Positions 27,046 through 37,800 of a stretch of DNA of 64,000 bases are shown here, one piece after another. The notes under the pieces are model-generated. The model ran no database searches. It was given only the letters and a program-made list of their open reading frames with translations, and was not told the origin of the DNA. The translations under genes and the position numbers were made by a program. Source of the DNA: Vanilla planifolia (taxonomy: Eukaryota > Streptophyta > Magnoliopsida > Asparagales > Orchidaceae); the NCBI GenBank assembly GCA_023846275.1, contig CM043868.1, positions 1,073,153 through 1,137,152 of the forward strand. Direction: 5' to 3'. How positions within the stretch are numbered: the stretch's first letter is position 1; each line of letters begins with the position of its first letter.

Positions 27046-27069
27046 TTTTTTTTTTTTTTTTTTTTTTTT
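27046..27069. repeat. Homopolymer T tract upstream of INTS3
   Basis: A run of 24 T lies 164 bases before the INTS3 start codon. It could be a simple-repeat expansion, or the poly(A) end of an antisense retroposed sequence, but no retroposon is recognisable beside it. Confidence 0.9.
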
Positions 27070-27233
27070 GATATTCAAACATAAAAATTTTTTGTGATGT
27101 CTAGATTAAAAGTCTGTAATTTGTGCTTTTCAAAATGCCATACAAATAAATAAAAATAGCAGGAAAGATCTTTATTCTATCAACCGTCGCGCTCCATATA
27201 TCGCCGAGAAACAAACCTAGAGCCGTGTCTTCG

Positions 27234-28673
27234 ATGAACACATCTACCCTCCTTCGAGTCGGCGACCACGATGCTGAGAACCCGATTGATTCCAATCTCA
27301 GATTAGCCTTCTCTTCTATGAAGGACCACCACAAGCCCCCGTATCCACTGGAAGTCCCCTCTCCATCTGAGTACTCGCAACTCAACCGCGCCCTTGTCTA
27401 TGGCATCCTGACCGAGCCCCACCTCGCTAATACCCACCTGACCTATCTCCACGCCATCGTCACTGACGGCTACAGCCTCTTCACCTCCACCCTAGTCAGT
27501 CTCTCCAATGAATCATATCCTAAACTTCTGGAGACCCCAAGATCGCAGCTTCTATGGGTCTCTTCCAAGCTCGTCCAAGTTGAAGCCGTCAACGTTCAAG
27601 AGCTAATTATCGCTCTTCTCCGGCAGATTAAAGGTGGAAACTTTTCCGACACCAACCTTTGGCTCTGTTCCGAGATCATTACGATCCTCTCCAACAACTG
27701 GGCTTGGCTCCTGGACGAGCCCTTGGTCATGACAAGTGCACTGTTTGTGTTCCTTCGTTTGCTGAGCGATCACTACAGGATGAGTGGTAGCGAGGCTTTG
27801 GATAAGCTGAAAAGGATAGAGGTTGCTTTCACCATTCGCGTTTTAAGCGATTGTTTTCCCTTATGTCTATGTATTGGCAGAGACCTCATCCGGCTTCTTC
27901 AAGATTTGGTTAATGTCCCAGAGTTTAAAGATATGTGGTTGAAAGTTTTGTTTGACCCAGGAAAATTTGAACTATCGGAATTCAGAGATATTTCACAGTT
28001 TTATAAACGGACAACGCCTTCACACTACCTTTTGCTTAGGATTACACCTGAGATGGAGGCCCATTTGAGATTTCTTCTTAATAGGGTAAAGTGGGGGTAC
28101 GAAAAGAGGTACCAGGTTTGGTTTTCCAAGAAGCATTTGTGTTCTCCTGGGAGTGAAACTTCGATTATAGACATTGTCAGATTCATTTGCTATGCGCATC
28201 AGCCATCAAATGAAATCATACATCCTAATGTTACTCCACGGTGGGCGATCATAAGCTGGCTTCTCAAGTTCTGCAGGAAGAACTATCTGGTTGCTAATGT
28301 GAAGCTAGCTTTGTTCTATGATTGGTTGTTTTTTGATGAGAATGTCGATAGCATACCGAACATCGAGCCTGCAATGCTTCTGATGGTGAATTCTATTGAT
28401 CAGCATGTTGAAGTAACCAACAACTTGCTCGAGTTTTTGCTCGTGCTAGTTGATAACTATGACGTGAAAAGAAAAGACATTATTGCTAAGGGAGTTTCAA
28501 CATCTTTTAGTATGCTTGTTAGGAAGAAAGTGGTTCATTCTTTGGAGTCCTTAAGTTCTTGTAATTTTCTATCACCTGTACTCAGAGAGAAGCTTTCTTC
28601 AGTAATTCTTGGTGCAGTTAAAAAATCACCGATGGTATGTACCAATCAGGTTGAAACTTCGCTTGAAAGTTGA
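27234..28673 (+). CDS. INTS3: Integrator complex subunit 3 homolog, single exon
   Basis: This 479-residue protein matches the conserved N-terminal region of INTS3. INTS3 is a helical-repeat scaffold of the nuclear Integrator complex, which cleaves snRNA 3' ends and attenuates transcription by RNA polymerase II; plants have a related snRNA-processing (DSP) complex. Hallmarks seen: PPYPLEVPSPSEYSQLN (35-51), YGILTEPH (56-63), YLHAIVTDGY (71-80), LLRQIKGGNFSD (128-139), RWAIISWLL (336-344), VKLALFYDWLFF (356-367) and NIEPAMLLM (376-384). It lacks the animal C-terminal half (animal INTS3 is about 1,040 residues), which as far as I recall is normal for plant homologs. I chose ATG 27234; the frame opens slightly upstream at GTG 27225 without an ATG. 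There are no introns or frameshifts, and the stop is TGA. A splice-donor-like GTAAG at 28686, 13 bases past the stop, may mark a 3'-UTR intron. A retrocopy origin is possible but no poly(A) trace is seen. Confidence 0.93.
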   Translation: MNTSTLLRVGDHDAENPIDSNLRLAFSSMKDHHKPPYPLEVPSPSEYSQLNRALVYGILTEPHLANTHLTYLHAIVTDGYSLFTSTLVSLSNESYPKLLETPRSQLLWVSSKLVQVEAVNVQELIIALLRQIKGGNFSDTNLWLCSEIITILSNNWAWLLDEPLVMTSALFVFLRLLSDHYRMSGSEALDKLKRIEVAFTIRVLSDCFPLCLCIGRDLIRLLQDLVNVPEFKDMWLKVLFDPGKFELSEFRDISQFYKRTTPSHYLLLRITPEMEAHLRFLLNRVKWGYEKRYQVWFSKKHLCSPGSETSIIDIVRFICYAHQPSNEIIHPNVTPRWAIISWLLKFCRKNYLVANVKLALFYDWLFFDENVDSIPNIEPAMLLMVNSIDQHVEVTNNLLEFLLVLVDNYDVKRKDIIAKGVSTSFSMLVRKKVVHSLESLSSCNFLSPVLREKLSSVILGAVKKSPMVCTNQVETSLES

Positions 28674-31158
28674 ATGTAGAGCTTGGTAAGTGTTGACCTT
28701 GGCTTTTTATGGAGCTGTCACAATGTGCTGTGATACGATATGTATTATTTGAAGAATATGATCATATGTGAAACAAGGATAATATAGATTGGTTTTGACC
28801 ATTGTTTACGTGTGAATAATAGGTTTAATTATAATGCTTATGTTAGTGATGGAATACGAAAGAATAGGTTTAATGATGTTTTTATGATAATTTGGAATGA
28901 ATTCTTTTCATTATATTTATAGTTGTTTCTCCTATATAAAAGAATAGGAGGTTTTCTTTTTTGAATAAGAAAACAAGTTCTTTGTTTTCTAATTCATGAC
29001 ATCAGATACATATGATCTTATATCCTAAGCTATTCACCAAGTTTTAACCCTTGACTCCCTTCTTATGATACTACCTCTCTTTCAATGCCTTCCCATCCTT
29101 GTCATGTTGCCTCTCCTCTTCGTGGCCTTCTATCTTACGAGAACTCTTACAAATATTGTTAGCTTGGTGCAGCCTCCTAATTGCAAACTCAGGAATCATC
29201 CATTTAGCTTCTCCTTCCCTCTAGGAATCATTATCTTCTCAACATGTGGTTTCTCTATTTGCCTCATCCATCAAGATTCTATCAATTGGCCTTCTTATGA
29301 TACCAACCCCACCTCACACTTCAATCTATATGCAACTATGGTTGTACAACCACTACACCCATGGTCTCTTCACATTCTTGAACACTAAGCCACTCCTATA
29401 GCCTCATTCTATGTCAAATCTCGTCTCTCTTTCATGTATATCTACCTTTGTTATCTCTCTTGTATGCTCTATTGATGCGCACAATAATTATAGAGCGAGT
29501 AGTCATCATTGAGTTTGGCAATAGTGAGGCAATTAGAGAATGTGGTAAAAAATGATAATGGAATAAATTGAAAATCTGCCCCAAATCTACACTGATTTTG
29601 GAATAGTAAAAAACATTTGCAAGATGACTAAATTTGAAAGAGTTTTCTACAATAAATTTGTAAAGAAAATATTATGTACACGAGAGAGGAATGAATATTG
29701 TATGTTAATAAATTTAGGCTTGCAATCAAATTAAATTATTAGTGGGAAAATAAAAATTGTTGGAAAGTAATAAAAACCATGTACATGATTCTTAGATGAT
29801 TCTTAACAATAGCATGTGTTTACCACCAAGCATGAAATGTTGCACTTTCCTAAACTCACGTCTTTTACAAATGTAAGCAAACGAAAAACTTTTCAACCAT
29901 CAAACTAATGGAACATATGTAATCACTAGACCTAAAAGAAATCTATATTATATTGAATTCAAATGAGTTCAACACATTCAGCAAAGTGCTAAAAAACATA
30001 GAACCAAAAAAAAGCTCCACACCAACCTTAATTATTCCAAAAGAGCCAAATCTTAAAATAAAATAGAGAAAAGATATTTACCATTATTGATATAACAAAT
30101 TAATATTTCTTAACAATGAAATAAGATAGTTTTAAAAACACTATAAATTTTATAAAATATATTTAAATAATTTAATCAATTGAATAAAAATTGTTCTAAA
30201 AATATGAGACCTTATTTAAAAATTAGGAGATTGAATTTTATTAGTTTTAAATTTAGCTTTAAATATCATAATTAAAATGAATCCTCATAGGCTTATAATA
30301 TAATTAAGATTATTCTATTACCTACATTTTTTTTATCTTCTTAGTAGATCAATGTTCTCCTTTTAAGCCATAAACCATTAACTCCTAATGTTTACTAATT
30401 CAATTTATCCTAAAAATTGGATTACATCTAAAATAAACTTCAAGATAAATATTTGAGGTTGCATTTCTTTTTCACAAGAAATGTTGGCCTACCACTTAAG
30501 AGTTCTTTAAAATATACTTTTGAATGCATAAACCCTATAAGCAAAATATGTATCTCTATTTCACTCCTTTGTCAAAAGTAACAAAACCCTTTATCACAAA
30601 AATTATTATAATTTAATGCAAATTTCCATACGCAAAGTTATAGTTTTGAATTTTATAGTGGGTTTGGGTGATGGTTTGTGAATAATTTTCTACCTTTTAG
30701 CATGCATAATTATGAGTAATCAACTTTCTCTTAAAAATAAAGGTATAAGTATTCATCTTCTTAATTTATGTCAAGTCATTGTCAAACAATTATGACATGC
30801 CCACAATTATATGTATGATAGTCATTGATATGATAATACAATATTCCTTATCTTTATATATTCTTAGCTTTTTTGCAATTGATAATGCTATTTAATTTTT
30901 TAAAAATTCTATCCAACCATACTATTGTGTAGGGTTTGGGTTTCAAACCTATGAGTTAACATTCATACAGCTTCATGAATCAATCAATAACATACATCTC
31001 TTGTCATCATACTTGAAATATGTGTTGAAGATCAATTTCTTGTTCCTATATTTTGATTCATTTGAAGTTAATAACAAAACTTTGATAATGCTTTTTCTAT
31101 ATTATAATTTTCGTCATGTGGATGAATTGGATCATGTTCTAAATTCCCACTAGAATCC
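28674..31158. other. INTS3 3' flank and unassigned DNA
   Basis: The 3' UTR of INTS3 should occupy the first few hundred bases. I see no canonical AATAAA close to the stop, only AT-rich variants such as AATAAT near 28817. 29040-29470 is C/T-rich on the plus strand and contains a 107-codon frame (29065-29388) with hydrophobic, low-information content and no recognised domain. The rest is AT-rich with no recognised motif. Confidence 0.45.
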
Positions 31159-31584
31159 TTATCTTTCTTTGGTTGTTTGATGACAAAATCTTGGGATTGC
31201 ATTGACAAGAAAGTTTGGATCACATATGCTTATATTTTTATCATCCATACTACTACGTTTCGCATCAATAAATAATAACATAAGAATAAAATCAATTTTG
31301 TTCTTACACTTATTAGTAATGGCAATATTCTTACAAATGTTGATAACTACTTGAATGGTAAGTTTTGTGTGTATACTTTGGTAATATGACAAGAGTTTCC
31401 TTGACATTATGTATAACTTGCAAACTAATTCAAGACATGTCCCACTCCTGAAATCTAGCAATGTAGAATTTGGTGACCCATCTAAATCACAAATGATCTT
31501 GAGTTCTTTTAATTGGTTAATATATTCATAAGCTAACAAAATTTGAATAATCTCTCCTAAGAAGGGCAAAGAAAGTAAGCACTT
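31159..31584 (-). CDS. Unrecognised ORF, about 140 codons, possible exon or fragment
   Basis: This minus-strand open frame runs from just after a TAG near 31585-31587 to a TAA at 31159-31161. It has no ATG at its start; the first plausible initiator is a TTG at 31569, which suggests an exon or a fragment, not a whole gene. The translation is complex, with a run reading DLDGSPNSTLLDFRSGTCLE, then an LYIMSRKLLSYYQS segment, and near the end DDKNISICDPNFLVNAIPRF. It contains five cysteines and no obvious membrane segment. It is not the low-complexity sequence seen in chance frames of this AT-rich window. I do not recognise the family. It could be a decayed or captured host exon, part of a transposon protein, or part of an unannotated gene extending right. 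No splice sites were established. Confidence 0.35.
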   Translation of the reverse strand, partial: KCLLSLPFLGEIIQILLAYEYINQLKELKIICDLDGSPNSTLLDFRSGTCLELVCKLYIMSRKLLSYYQSIHTKLTIQVVINICKNIAITNKCKNKIDFILMLLFIDAKRSSMDDKNISICDPNFLVNAIPRFCHQTTKER

Positions 31585-31587
31585 CTA

Positions 31588-32058
31588 TCTTTCGATGATT
31601 TTGTATCTTCTTGATCAAATCTAGCTATTTTACCTCAATACAATATAATTTAACTTTCCTAGAAAATCTTACATCTCAAAATTTAAAATTTTAACACCAA
31701 TCAAAATAATGATTTACACCTACCAACTAGTCTTTGAAAACTTTTACATCTCATATGCCATGAAATATTGGAGCATTAACATTTACTTAGTTACACGATC
31801 CTCCTCTTCATGATAATGATCTCTTTTGAGCATAAGTATCTATAATTATTTCATGTAGGAGATATCATTAGGCTAGATTTCACATCATATTTCAAATTCT
31901 CCTTGCTTATGGTCTATGTGAAGACTTATTCATTGATGTGAGCCTAAATTCACAAAATCCCATTCAAGAAAATGCCCATATCACCTCAAAGGTTTTCATT
32001 CTTTTAGTTTAATTCCTTAAGTACATTCTTCATAAAAATACTATGCTTTTTATGTATT
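31588..32058. other. Unassigned DNA
   Basis: AT-rich sequence without a recognised motif. It lies between two short reading frames of unknown origin and could be an intron or spacer of a decayed gene. Confidence 0.3.
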
Positions 32059-32216
32059 ATGTTGATGGATGTAATGTTTCATATGCATAGACGAATCTTA
32101 CTAGTTGAAGTTCAAAGTGTGATTTTAGAGAATGTTGATTGTGTTATGAAACCACTCCAATTTGTTGAGCAAGGTTGGTTGTTTAAACTTCCTAAAGATA
32201 CTTATTGTCAAGCTAC
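32059..32216 (+). pseudogene. Short coding-like fragment cut by a solo LTR
   Basis: The plus-strand frame reads VILENVDCVMKPLQFVEQGW then LFKLPKDTYCQAT up to the LTR insertion at 32217. If the inserted unit and one copy of the GCTAC duplication are removed, the same frame continues for several codons (ILQGLA) and then meets a stop. The composition is more protein-like than the surroundings, but I do not recognise the family. It may be a fragment of a host gene or of an older transposon. Confidence 0.3.
32212..32216. repeat. Target-site duplication GCTAC (left, solo LTR 1)
   Basis: GCTAC immediately before the TGTTACACCCC end. An identical GCTAC at 34876-34880 immediately follows the TATAACA end. 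Confidence 0.9.
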
Positions 32217-32226
32217 TGTTACACCC

Positions 32227-32248
32227 CATTTTTTTTTTTTTTTTTTTT
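32227..32248. repeat. Poly(T) tract in solo LTR 1
   Basis: A run of about 20 T near one terminus. It corresponds to the A tract at about 49388-49407 in the inverted copy. Confidence 0.8.
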
Positions 32249-32719
32249 ACATATAGACAGCTCAGATCGTCCCATACCAACCTGAGTAGCCTACGAAAAA
32301 CATAGGATATAACACATCATTCATCCGAGTACATGAGTCAGAATCACCCTCACATAATACAAGACATAAGAATAACAGTCTCACTGAATACATCCAACAG
32401 CAACAATCAACTAACCAGAATGTCTCAGAAAATCACAGATCAGATCTCCTCCACTAGCCTACTGATCACGATCCCACCTAAAGCTGGGTGGCGTCAAGTC
32501 TGCCGAGCCACTGGAAAAATATAGATAATAAAGGAATGAGCTACGCCCAGTAGGAAAGACAGCTAGTAAAAAAAACTCTAATGCAAGAGAAGGATAATAG
32601 CAAGAGTATAGAAATACAGCATAACAATGTAGGGTGGAAAGGTACTCTCAGTCCCAGACTCTGACCAACCACAGTCACCCCCAGTCACACCAGAGTAGCT
32701 CTCCTCTGTGCTCCCAGGC

Positions 32720-32810
32720 AGCATGCCAGCGGGACACGCCCATCTCTGCGCACGCATGGCGCCTAAGCAAGCATGCCAGCGGGACACGCCCATCTCTGCG
32801 CACGCATGGC
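32720..32810. repeat. 50-bp tandem repeat, two units, in solo LTR 1
   Basis: AGCATGCCAGCGGGACACGC begins at 32720 and again at 32770, followed in both by CATCTCTGCGCACGCATGGC. The related array in solo LTR 2 (48382-48580) has four units. Confidence 0.85.
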
Positions 32811-32880
32811 ACCCGACACCGCAGCGTCTCTCGTCAATCAATCTCCTGGAGATTATAGACAGAACCAGTCCCATAAATCT

Positions 32881-32990
32881 CTAGCCAACGTGAGACACCC
32901 CTGCCACCCTCAGGCACGCAGGCCTACACACTTGGCTAGCCACGACGAGACACCCCTGCCACCCTCAGGCGCGCAGGCCTACACTCATGG
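32881..32990. repeat. 55-bp tandem repeat, two units, in solo LTR 1
   Basis: GAGACACCCCTGCCACCCTC begins at 32892 and at 32947, each followed by AGGC(A/G)CGCAGGCCTACAC. This block is absent from the matching place in solo LTR 2 (about 48320-48345), so it was gained or lost after the two copies' ancestors split. Confidence 0.85.
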
Positions 32991-33439
32991 ACCAGAAGAG
33001 ATCGACTCAGCCACCGTCCCAAGAAGTCCTCTCCCAACAATTTCCATAGAAGCTCACGCCCCTACAGTCATTGCCAAGCTCTAACTCCAAGATTCGGCAA
33101 CATGTGTTCAGATACAACAAGGCGCATACCAGTCCACATGTATACTGTGGAAGCTAAGTCTGTACCGCACAGTTACCTACCACAACTACCCTAAAACATC
33201 ATATATGGCCTATAGTAGTTCGGTCCAATATGCCATCCATGAAATATGCCAACGCTGAGTAAACTGACTCAATCCATGTCATTGCCATCCAAGCAACACA
33301 AACTGTACCAAAATTCTGACTATTCTGGTAGCACCCAAGTGTCACACTTCCTTCCAACTAATCCAGCTGCACTGAATTTATGGGTAATTTCCAACAGTCA
33401 AGTTCAACTTGGCTACGTGATTTCCAAAAATCACCTCTT

Positions 33440-33590
33440 CCTCACTTCAGGAAATTTTAAATTCCAAAATCAATTTCCGCCCTTTATCCATTTTCCGAAA
33501 TTCGGAATAAATTTCCGAATTTAAAATCCGCATATCCTTTTTCCGAAAATTCGGATTAATTTCCGAATTAATTTTTTTTTCTTCCGCTTC
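33440..33590. repeat. TTCCGAA/TTCGGAA palindromic array, solo LTR 1
   Basis: Alternating short blocks of TTCCGAATT, AATTCGGAA and close variants form overlapping inverted repeats. The same array, in the other orientation, lies at about 47660-47890. Confidence 0.75.
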
Positions 33591-34875
33591 TCTCTCATCC
33601 GCGCCGCACTTCCCCTGAACCGGTTCTCGTCGCCGGTTCGGAACCCTTACGCGCTGAGCCGAGAACCCCGCCGGCCGAAGTTAATAATCCGAATTCGGGC
33701 CGACGCTTAACATATAAATATTAATAATTAATATAATTATTCACTTAATAATCAGACTAATCCCTAATTAGCCCTAATTCATCCCCTTCCTTCGCCCGTT
33801 GCCCGCGAAATCCTAACCGTCGACTTTCCGGAAATCTCCGTTTTCCCCGTCGATTTCCGGCGACTGAACGCAAGGGGACGCTAGCCTAAAGCTCGTACTA
33901 GCCTAAAAATTCCATATAATCAAGTCGCGAAGCTAGATGTCCATGCAAAAATTTTCGCCGAAGTGTTGTCCGATCCGACTATGCCAATTCATGAAATTAA
34001 AATCATTCTAGCATTCAGATAACCTGAATAATGGCAATATGATAATATCAAAACCTAAGGCATGCTTCTATGCACAGAAATTCCAATTCGACGGAATATA
34101 TATATATTCTTCTTCATAAAAAAAAAAACCCTAAAATGCTAAAATCAATAAATTGCATTAATCAATTCCAAAAACCCATATCCGCATGCTCAAGTAGCTA
34201 TTTGCAAAATAATCCATATTTTTAATTTGCTAAATAACTGATTTAAATCTGAATTTCCTACCTTTGCTCGCCAGCGACGGTGAAGCTCGCACGCGATCAA
34301 CCGCAGCTCCTCGCCGAACGAAATCGGTACCAAAATGCTCGCCTCTGTCCCGCGAACCTCCGGTTACCAAAAGCCCCTTGGAAGGCTGCCGGAAAGTACC
34401 GCCGTTCGCCGCGAACACTTCGCCTCTAGCCGCCGTTCGAAACCCTAATAGCCGAACAGTTTAGGTTAAATACCCAGCTTAAACCGGTAATAACCCGTTA
34501 AGACCCATTAAGTGCCGGTTGACCTTCCAAAAACGCCGCTTAACACCCGATCAGTCGGTTAATCTCCACCGCTGATCTCGCCTGTCCGATCCGCTTATCC
34601 GCGGCTTATCCAAACGCACGCGCAAACGCACCTCGGCGAACCGCCCCGCCTTCGCTGAACCGCTCCGGTCCGGTTCACGCGCGGTAAAAAAAAAAAACCA
34701 AATTCCGGTTTTTAAAAAAAAAAAATCTTGGTGCTTCGAAAAATCCCCAGAAAATTTCAGAAATTCCAATAGCCTCCAATTGAGCTCCTGGCTCATCCTA
34801 CTGTCGATCTAAAATCATCCAAGCCACAATTGAATTATTGAAGATTAAACATATAATATTTTACCGGGTATAACA

Positions 34876-34880
34876 GCTAC
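34876..34880. repeat. Target-site duplication GCTAC (right, solo LTR 1)
   Basis: Identical to the pentamer at 32212-32216. Confidence 0.9.
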
Positions 34881-37800
34881 AATCCTTCAAGGTCTTGCTT
34901 AACATTTTGATAGTTTTGCTTAACATTTAAAGGCCCAATAACAACTAATTGACTTGCAAAAAAAAATCACAAGCTCATTAGCAAAACTAATAGCTAACAC
35001 TTAGTTAAATGGTCAAATAAAGTTATAAAATAGTCCTATCTATTATAATCAAATCTTAAATTTTAATAGATATTTTGTTAAACAAAATGATGCCATATTT
35101 AACAACTATGGTACTGTCCATTAGATGGTCTAATGCTTTTCCAACATAAGCTATTTTTAGCATAATTTTTAATATATAGTTCAACTAAAGCTCATATTGG
35201 ACACAACATTAAACATCTATTGAATGGATTAATAGTCATCCAACATAATTCCTTGCGGTTTAACTACATATTAGATCAAGCTATTAAATGATTTAACTTT
35301 CATGGAGCCTACCATCAGTTTGCTAATTTGATAACCAAATAAGTTCCTAGTTGAAAATACAAATGAATACTGAAATTAAGTAACAAATCTTTTATATTAT
35401 AGAGTTTCCATTAGACACAAGATTGAATGGTTGATCAAATAGTTTGATAGAGTTTCTTTTGCCAACTTATTTCCATTTAGTATGATAATTTTTTGAGGTG
35501 TATAAGGCTTTAAAAACCATTTCATGCAATGTAGGCTTATAAACTTTTATTTTAATTAGAAAAAACTTTTGTGCAATGTTTTATAATTTTGAAAAATATG
35601 CAGTGAGAAGTAATGCATTAAGCGAACACTATTAACTAAATTGCTACATAAGGCTAAGATATTGACACATTGACTTGACGTTAGTCTCTTCTGCCAAAAT
35701 ATGATTTTCATGTAATCAAGCATAATATTTAATTGGTGCATCCCAAGGATTATCTATCTAACATGGTTTCTATGTACACATACACACATAGATAATTATT
35801 ACTACATAGTTGTTTGGGTTGTTATTTAAATGAATGCTAAACTTACCTTGCCTCAAAGGGCTAACAATCCCTTAAATTTTGGTAATGAGAAACCAATCAT
35901 GATATAATAATATAGAATAAAGTAACAACAAAACTTTTTGAATGTTTTGAAAGACAAATTCCAAAATTCTCACTTATTCAAAAGTAAAATTATATAATAA
36001 TTTCAAAATTACCTTAAAATATGCTAGTTATTCTAAAATTAATTCAAAACGATACTAAATATTGAAAATATCATATTTGTTGATTATTAAATTAACTTAA
36101 AGCAATTCCAATAAACAAGGAAATATACTAATTATTGATTGATAAAAATTACCACTTGTTAATTTATAACTCAAGTCCAATAATATAACAATTCATCCTT
36201 TTTAAAGTTTTAAACTAAATCTTTACTATTTCTACTTGTTAAAAGATGAAAAAATATTTTTACTTTTAATAGCACTCGTTGAAAAACTAAATGAAACTTA
36301 AAAAAATTTTGGAAATGTATCACAAGTAGTCTTAATACTCCTTCACACTATTATTCCCTTTCTTATATCCTTTTAGCCATTATTTTTGATCTTGGAACTA
36401 TTCTTCCTCTTTTGGCATCACAAAAAAGTTTCAAATGATTTTTTTAGTATAAGGGATCAATCATTCTTATTTCTCTTCTAATTTGAAAAAAATGACTTCA
36501 CTTAGGGGTAGAAAAGATATTGGTTAATAACTTTTCTTATTCTCAAATTGAATTTTGAGAAATCCTTTTAAAATTATATTTTATAAAGTGATATAAATTT
36601 TCTATATGTTTTATTCTTAAGGTTGGATAAGATTATTATTAAGACAAGTCATGCTCAAATTGTGGGAATATTTTGCGATGTAATACTAAAACCCTACAGT
36701 TATCATTTTTATGTTGAATGAACCATTAGGATGTCTACATAGGATGGAGAGGAGTGAATTGTAGCATTTTACAAAAATAACAAATCAAGAGTAAGAATAT
36801 AAATTTAATGGAAGTCGTACATACGTCTTTGATTGTAAATATTATTGAATTATTCTTCAAAAGCCCTTGTTAGGTTTGGAGTCTTATTGTGCGAAGAGTG
36901 TAATAAAATAAAGACATAAAGATATTTAGAAATACCAATCTCAAATACTAGGTCTACATCCACGACATGAAATAGAATGCAAGGATTACAACCTCAAGGC
37001 TTTCTGCAACTATGGGTAGGAAAAGCCCTTACATCAAAGCAAATAGCTTTACAAGCATTAGGCCAAAGGACTTTACAATTTATTTTCCCAAAATTTCCTA
37101 CAACACTAGGCCAAATTACTATGCACATTCAAACTGAAAGTGAAAGCAAAAATGATTGCATAGGATCAAGTACAATATTCCACATAGGTATAAAGAAAAA
37201 AGAATAAAGCTCAAAATTCAAACTCCTACATCTAACAAAATAATCCAAAAAAAGACTAAATAAATATGAATTTTCTTAAGAAGGATATGATGACTTAGCT
37301 TAATTGAGAACCTTACATAAAAGCCTAGATATGATGAATGAATTATGCTTCAAGCCTTAGCTTAACTTTTAAAATTGATCTCCAAGTTTAGTAATGATTT
37401 TTAAATGGAAAAAGTCAAACATTTTTCTAATATTTTCTTATTTTCTTGAAATTTTGGATGATATTTATAGGCATTTGATTCCTTACTAACAACTCCAAGC
37501 TTTCTTAATTTCTTTATGAACTCTAAATAAAAATTACTAAAAACTAGTCAAACTAGATGTTAGAAATTTCTTACACTAAATGTATTATACATTTAACATG
37601 ACATACCATACATCAAGCCTTCATATACCATATATCCAAATTGAATTATGAAATGAGAATCTCTAGTTTGAGCTCATTTGTTTGCATATTATCTATTCCA
37701 TCCTTGATACTAAGCTTTTTGAACTAAAATTACCATACATACGAGCTAACTTATCATAAATAAATAATGATGAATTGTGCAAATTTCACTATCTTGGGGA

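Larger units (their letters stand above)
32217..34875 (-). mobile_element. Solo LTR 1 (large-LTR retrotransposon), 2.66 kb
   Basis: In plus coordinates it starts TGTTACACCCC and ends GGGTATAACA, flanked by a perfect 5-bp duplication, GCTAC. It is a reverse-oriented relative of 46337-49452. Both copies contain the same features in the same order: a terminal poly(T/A) tract, tandem repeats, the TTCCGAATT palindrome array and the GC-rich centre with CCGGTT motifs. There is no internal coding region, primer-binding site or second LTR, so it is best explained as a solo LTR left by recombination between two LTRs. The size and TGTTA...TAACA ends suit Del/Tekay-type gypsy elements, but the family is inferred. 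A non-autonomous element of the same shape cannot be excluded. It is much richer in G+C and CpG than its surroundings. Confidence 0.82.

Noticed and set aside
27046..27069. Poly(T) run as proof that INTS3 is a retrocopy
   Set aside because: A retrocopy would carry poly(A) after its 3' end on the coding strand. Here the T run is upstream, and no poly(A) follows the gene.
27225..27233. INTS3 start at GTG 27225
   Set aside because: Plant nuclear genes start at ATG, and the first in-frame ATG is 27234.
27101..27385. Minus-strand frame overlapping the start of INTS3
   Set aside because: It is a shadow of the GC-rich 5' end of INTS3. The plus-strand frame has the family match.
29060..29305. Two GTATCATAAGAAG phrases (minus strand) resembling a primer-binding site
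   Set aside because: There is no LTR edge beside either, and the 3' part does not match the tRNA-iMet site.
32720..32990. Short direct repeats as a CRISPR-like array
   Set aside because: The repeats are adjacent, without unique spacers of constant length, and sit inside a plant LTR.
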